From contig CP036272.1 of assembly GCA_007745635.1 (NCBI GenBank), forward strand, positions 1,269,619-1,333,618: DNA of 64,000 nt, read 5' to 3'. Position 1 is the stretch's first letter; each line of letters opens with the position of its first letter. A model generated the notes under the pieces. The model was given only the letters and a program-made list of their open reading frames with translations, did no database searches and was not told the origin of the DNA. The DNA comes from Stieleria bergensis. GTDB lineage: Bacteria; Planctomycetota; Planctomycetia; Pirellulales; Pirellulaceae. Both the position numbers and the translations under genes were made by a program. Below, piece by piece: positions 62,023-64,000 of the stretch.

Positions 62023-63612
62023 ATGCGTGGAAATCTCAATCGCGAGAACCGGGAGATCCGATCGGCCACTGGCAAGTATCCAGTGCGGGCAGCGAACCGT
62101 CCAGCGGGAAAGGCTGCCATGAACGCTGATCGGAAGTCGGATGAGTCCATAGTACTGCCGACACAGGCGAACAACGCCGGAACTGAACCGGCCGCGGAGT
62201 CTGTCGAGGAAAGGGACTCAGCCAAGATGAGCACCTCGCAGCACGATCGACCCCGAACTTCGAGTCGGACCAAGCGTCGTTCTCGCGGGCTGCTGGGTGT
62301 GCGCGAAACAGCGCGGGACTGTCCTGCGTTGAAGTTCGAGAACCTGTTGCATCACATCAACGTTCCCCTGCTGCACGAGGCCTTCGATGATTTGAAGAAA
62401 TCTGCCGCAGCGGGCATCGACGAGGTGACTTGGCAGCAGTACGAGCAAGACCGAGAAGCCTCGATTGAGGCTCTACACGGTCGTATTCACCGGGGTGCCT
62501 ACCGAGCGAAGCCCTCCAAGAGAATCTACATTCCCAAAGCCGATGGCCGGCAACGTCCGATCGGCATCACGGCCCTGGAGGACAAGATTGTCCAAAAGGC
62601 AACCGGGTGGGTCATGCAGTGCATCTACGAACAGGATTTTCTCGGATTCAGTTATGGTGGCCGTCCTGGTCGCGGCGCTCACGATGCACTCGATGCGTTG
62701 TGTGTCGGCGTGAGCAGCAAAAAGGTGAACTGGATTCTGGACGCCGATGTGAAAGGCTTCTTTGACAACGTGGACCACCAATGGCTCATGAAGTTCATCG
62801 AGCATCGCATTAGCGACAAACGGATTCTCCGTCTGATCGGAAAATGGCTTCGAGCCGGTGTCAGCGAAGACGGTGAGTGGTCCAAGACGACGGTGGGGAC
62901 TCCGCAAGGAGCGGTGATCTCGCCGCTGCTTGCGAACATCTATCTTCACTATGTGTTGGACTTGTGGATCGACCACTGGCGAAGACAGCGCGGCCGCAAG
63001 GACGTCGTTGTGGTTCGGTACGTCGACGATTTTGTGATTGGGTTTGAGAGCAAAGCTGATGCTGAAATGTGCCTGGAAGCACTCCGGGAACGTTTCGGTA
63101 AGTTCGGCCTTGAGCTTCATCCCGAAAAGACTCGCTTGCTCGAGTTTGGTCGTTATGCGATCGAGCGCCGATCTGAGCGAGGAGACGGTCGACCGGAGAC
63201 GTTCGATTTTCTCGGTTTCACGCACCGCTGTGATACCAGCCCAAAGACGGGGTGGTTCATGATTCGCCGCGAGACGATCGCGAGCCGGATGGCTCGTACC
63301 CTCTCGGCAATCAAGGCGGAGCTTCGTCGTCGGCGACACCAGTCAGTCGGCCAACAAGGTCGGTGGCTGGGTAGTGTGGTCCGCGGCTGGCTGGCCTACT
63401 ATGCCGTCCCAGGTAATGTGAGCCGCCTACGTCGATTTCGAGACGAGGTTAGCCGTCTATGGTTGCGTACGCTTTGTCGTCGCAGCCAACGGCATCGCTG
63501 GCCTTGGCCTCGCATGAAACGGTTGCTGCTGACCTACCTCCCTCACGCCAAGGTACGCCACCCGTATCCAGATCAACGATTTCGCGCCCGAATCAAGGCA
63601 GGAGCCGTATGA
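62023..63612 (+). CDS. ltrA: Group II intron reverse transcriptase/maturase (copy B)
   Basis: Same 529-residue protein as copy A, with no amino-acid difference seen; YVDD lies at residues 333-336 and the maturase X motif near 454-465. Likely internal starts are the ATGs at 62119 (MNADRKSD, after GGGAAAGG) and 62227 (MSTSQHD, after GAGGAAAGGGA), which would remove the basic leader. The stop (63610-63612) lies inside the domain V hairpin at 63602-63633. Being intact in both copies, the protein is probably functional and could act on either intron. Confidence 0.93.
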   Translation: MRGNLNRENREIRSATGKYPVRAANRPAGKAAMNADRKSDESIVLPTQANNAGTEPAAESVEERDSAKMSTSQHDRPRTSSRTKRRSRGLLGVRETARDCPALKFENLLHHINVPLLHEAFDDLKKSAAAGIDEVTWQQYEQDREASIEALHGRIHRGAYRAKPSKRIYIPKADGRQRPIGITALEDKIVQKATGWVMQCIYEQDFLGFSYGGRPGRGAHDALDALCVGVSSKKVNWILDADVKGFFDNVDHQWLMKFIEHRISDKRILRLIGKWLRAGVSEDGEWSKTTVGTPQGAVISPLLANIYLHYVLDLWIDHWRRQRGRKDVVVVRYVDDFVIGFESKADAEMCLEALRERFGKFGLELHPEKTRLLEFGRYAIERRSERGDGRPETFDFLGFTHRCDTSPKTGWFMIRRETIASRMARTLSAIKAELRRRRHQSVGQQGRWLGSVVRGWLAYYAVPGNVSRLRRFRDEVSRLWLRTLCRRSQRHRWPWPRMKRLLLTYLPHAKVRHPYPDQRFRARIKAGAV

Positions 63613-63633
63613 GACAACACTCAAGTACGGATC
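63602..63633 (+). ncRNA. Group II intron domain V (copy B)
   Basis: GAGCCGTATGAG and CTCAAGTACGGATC form the conserved hairpin with the same one-position opposition seen in copy A. It overlaps the last codons of the maturase ORF and is followed by the domain VI hairpin (GGGCGGCCGGAAACGGCC and the CCTACCG branch area). Confidence 0.82.
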
Positions 63634-63673
63634 TGTGCGGGGGGCGGCCGGAAACGGCCGTTCCTACCGTGAC

Positions 63674-63715
63674 TGAAGTGGTTGGCAACGCCAACTGCCA
63701 ACCAGCCACAGCGAA
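63674..63715 (+). repeat. Hairpin repeat at the second intron site, 3' part
   Basis: The exon resumes as TGAAGTGGTTGGCAACGCCA, continuing into CAGCCACAGCGAAACC. This is the reverse complement of the short-palindrome side of the repeat seen intact at 15098-15178 (one internal duplication of the GCCAAC motif). Confidence 0.78.
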
Positions 63716-63805
63716 ACCCTCCCCGGCCGGCCTTGAGACAACCAATGCCGCCGCCTTGCAAATCGGCACATTCACAAGCGCGATACCACCGCAAACCGGC
63801 CGACT

Positions 63806-63821
63806 CTCCCGCAAGCGGGAG
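63806..63821. repeat. Hairpin core next to the IS110 element
   Basis: CTCCCGCAAGCGGGAG, the same core as at 61668-61683. It lies 15 bp from the transposase stop codon at 63837, so it is at or beyond the right end of the IS110-type element. It may belong to a further repeat copy that served as insertion target. Confidence 0.65.
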
Positions 63822-63836
63822 CGGCTGTGTTAGATG

Positions 63837-64000
63837 TCAAGCGTTTTGTGGATTTTCCCATGTTGTATTTGTTTTGACCGTTGTGTTGAGTGTGATGAGG
63901 ATTTTGCGCATGCATGCGGCAATAACGACCTTTGGAGGCTTGCCTTGTTCGGTCAGTCTCTTGGAGAAGGCTGCGATCGCTGGGTTGTATCGGCGAGCAC
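63837..64000 (-). CDS. IS110-family transposase, C-terminal fragment (cut by window end)
   Basis: Only the last 53 codons are in the window, read on the minus strand and open to the edge. The protein reads ARRYNPAIAAFSKRLTEQGK, then PKVVIAACMRKILITLN, which is the typical C-terminal Transposase_20 region of IS110/IS1111 transposases (Tnp with Ser nucleophile). The N-terminal RuvC-like DEDD half is outside. IS110 elements use a structured noncoding RNA and lack terminal inverted repeats in one subgroup. It is not known whether the gene is intact. Confidence 0.82.
   Translation of the reverse strand, partial: ARRYNPAIAAFSKRLTEQGKPPKVVIAACMRKILITLNTTVKTNTTWENPQNA

Larger units (their letters stand above)
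61754..63673 (+). mobile_element. Group II intron, copy B (1,920 bp)
   Basis: Plus-strand copy of the intron at 7910-9829, of equal length. The RNA 5' region is 61754-62022, the maturase ORF is in domain IV, domain V is at 63602-63633 and domain VI is near 63636-63673. Exact left edge uncertain by 2 nt (GTGCC begins at 61756). Five differences from copy A were found by comparing the coding segments, all third-position changes without effect on the protein; the 5' RNA region reads the same. Exons are again the hairpin repeat. Confidence 0.9.

Noticed and set aside
61787..62122. A 111-codon open frame in the 5' part of the intron (also 9461-9796 in copy A)
   Set aside because: It lies in the structured domain I RNA, overlaps the maturase frame and has no family likeness; both copies keep it only because the introns are identical.
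62023..63612. Retron or diversity-generating retroelement RT
   Set aside because: The RT has a maturase X domain and is followed by a group II domain V, and no template/variable repeat or msr/msd was seen.

Overview
The window reads as chromosomal DNA of a planctomycete, most likely from the Rhodopirellula/Pirellulales side of the phylum. The evidence is a secreted sulfatase with a C-x-P-S-R formylglycine site, a planctomycete-type cytochrome c (PSCyt1-like) fused to a membrane domain, a cell-surface protein with an LEPR-XLL-like export motif (RLEDRQMLAA), a long MoxR/DUF58/BatA/DUF4175 operon, many secreted proteins without recognisable enzymatic function, GTG/TTG starts, and moderately high GC. 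No plasmid, phage or CRISPR signature is visible. The exact genus cannot be fixed from sequence reading alone.

Layout. 1-2379: hisC (cut by the window start) and hisD, minus strand. 2666-7573: a GT39-like membrane glycosyltransferase, a di-haem cytochrome c and an LplT-like MFS transporter. 7774-9990: three tandem copies of a palindromic intergenic repeat, the middle one split by a 1,920-bp group II intron. 10063-12864: dapB with a small Cys-containing partner, then thrC. 13499-17804: lspA, a HisN-like phosphatase, a secreted protein and an unusual tail-anchored DNA-binding protein. 18251-23089: a lipoprotein and a fused ResB/CcsA cytochrome c assembly protein that could serve the window's c-type cytochromes. 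23169-27797: an AsmA-like envelope protein, a BASS transporter, a PilB/GspE-type ATPase and a HAD phosphatase. 28132-32111: the translation/secretion cluster ffh-rpsP-trmD-rplS-yraN, without rimM. 32265-34277: sulfatase. 34332-47422: a seven-gene, tightly coupled operon (moxR, DUF58, two BatA/VWA-like membrane proteins, a DUF4175-like protein, an alpha/alpha-toroid protein, an LSm-like-module protein). 47693-49366: surface protein. 49654-51444: queC and a YhaM-like HD exonuclease. 51788-54411: a degenerate ECF-sigma-like protein and the PSCyt1/DUF2231 protein. 54602-61604: ppk, a small membrane protein, a large secreted protein and purB. 61754-63673: a second copy of the same group II intron, in opposite orientation, followed by the C-terminus of an IS110-family transposase running off the window end.

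The most notable accessory structure is the interplay between a hairpin-bearing dispersed repeat and mobile elements. Both introns sit at the same position of the repeat, 21 nt past its hairpin; an intron-free copy at 15098-15178 gives the empty site, and an IS110-family element ends beside another copy of the hairpin. The two introns differ at five positions in their ORFs, all synonymous. As a 54-kb inverted pair they could also mediate inversion of most of this window.
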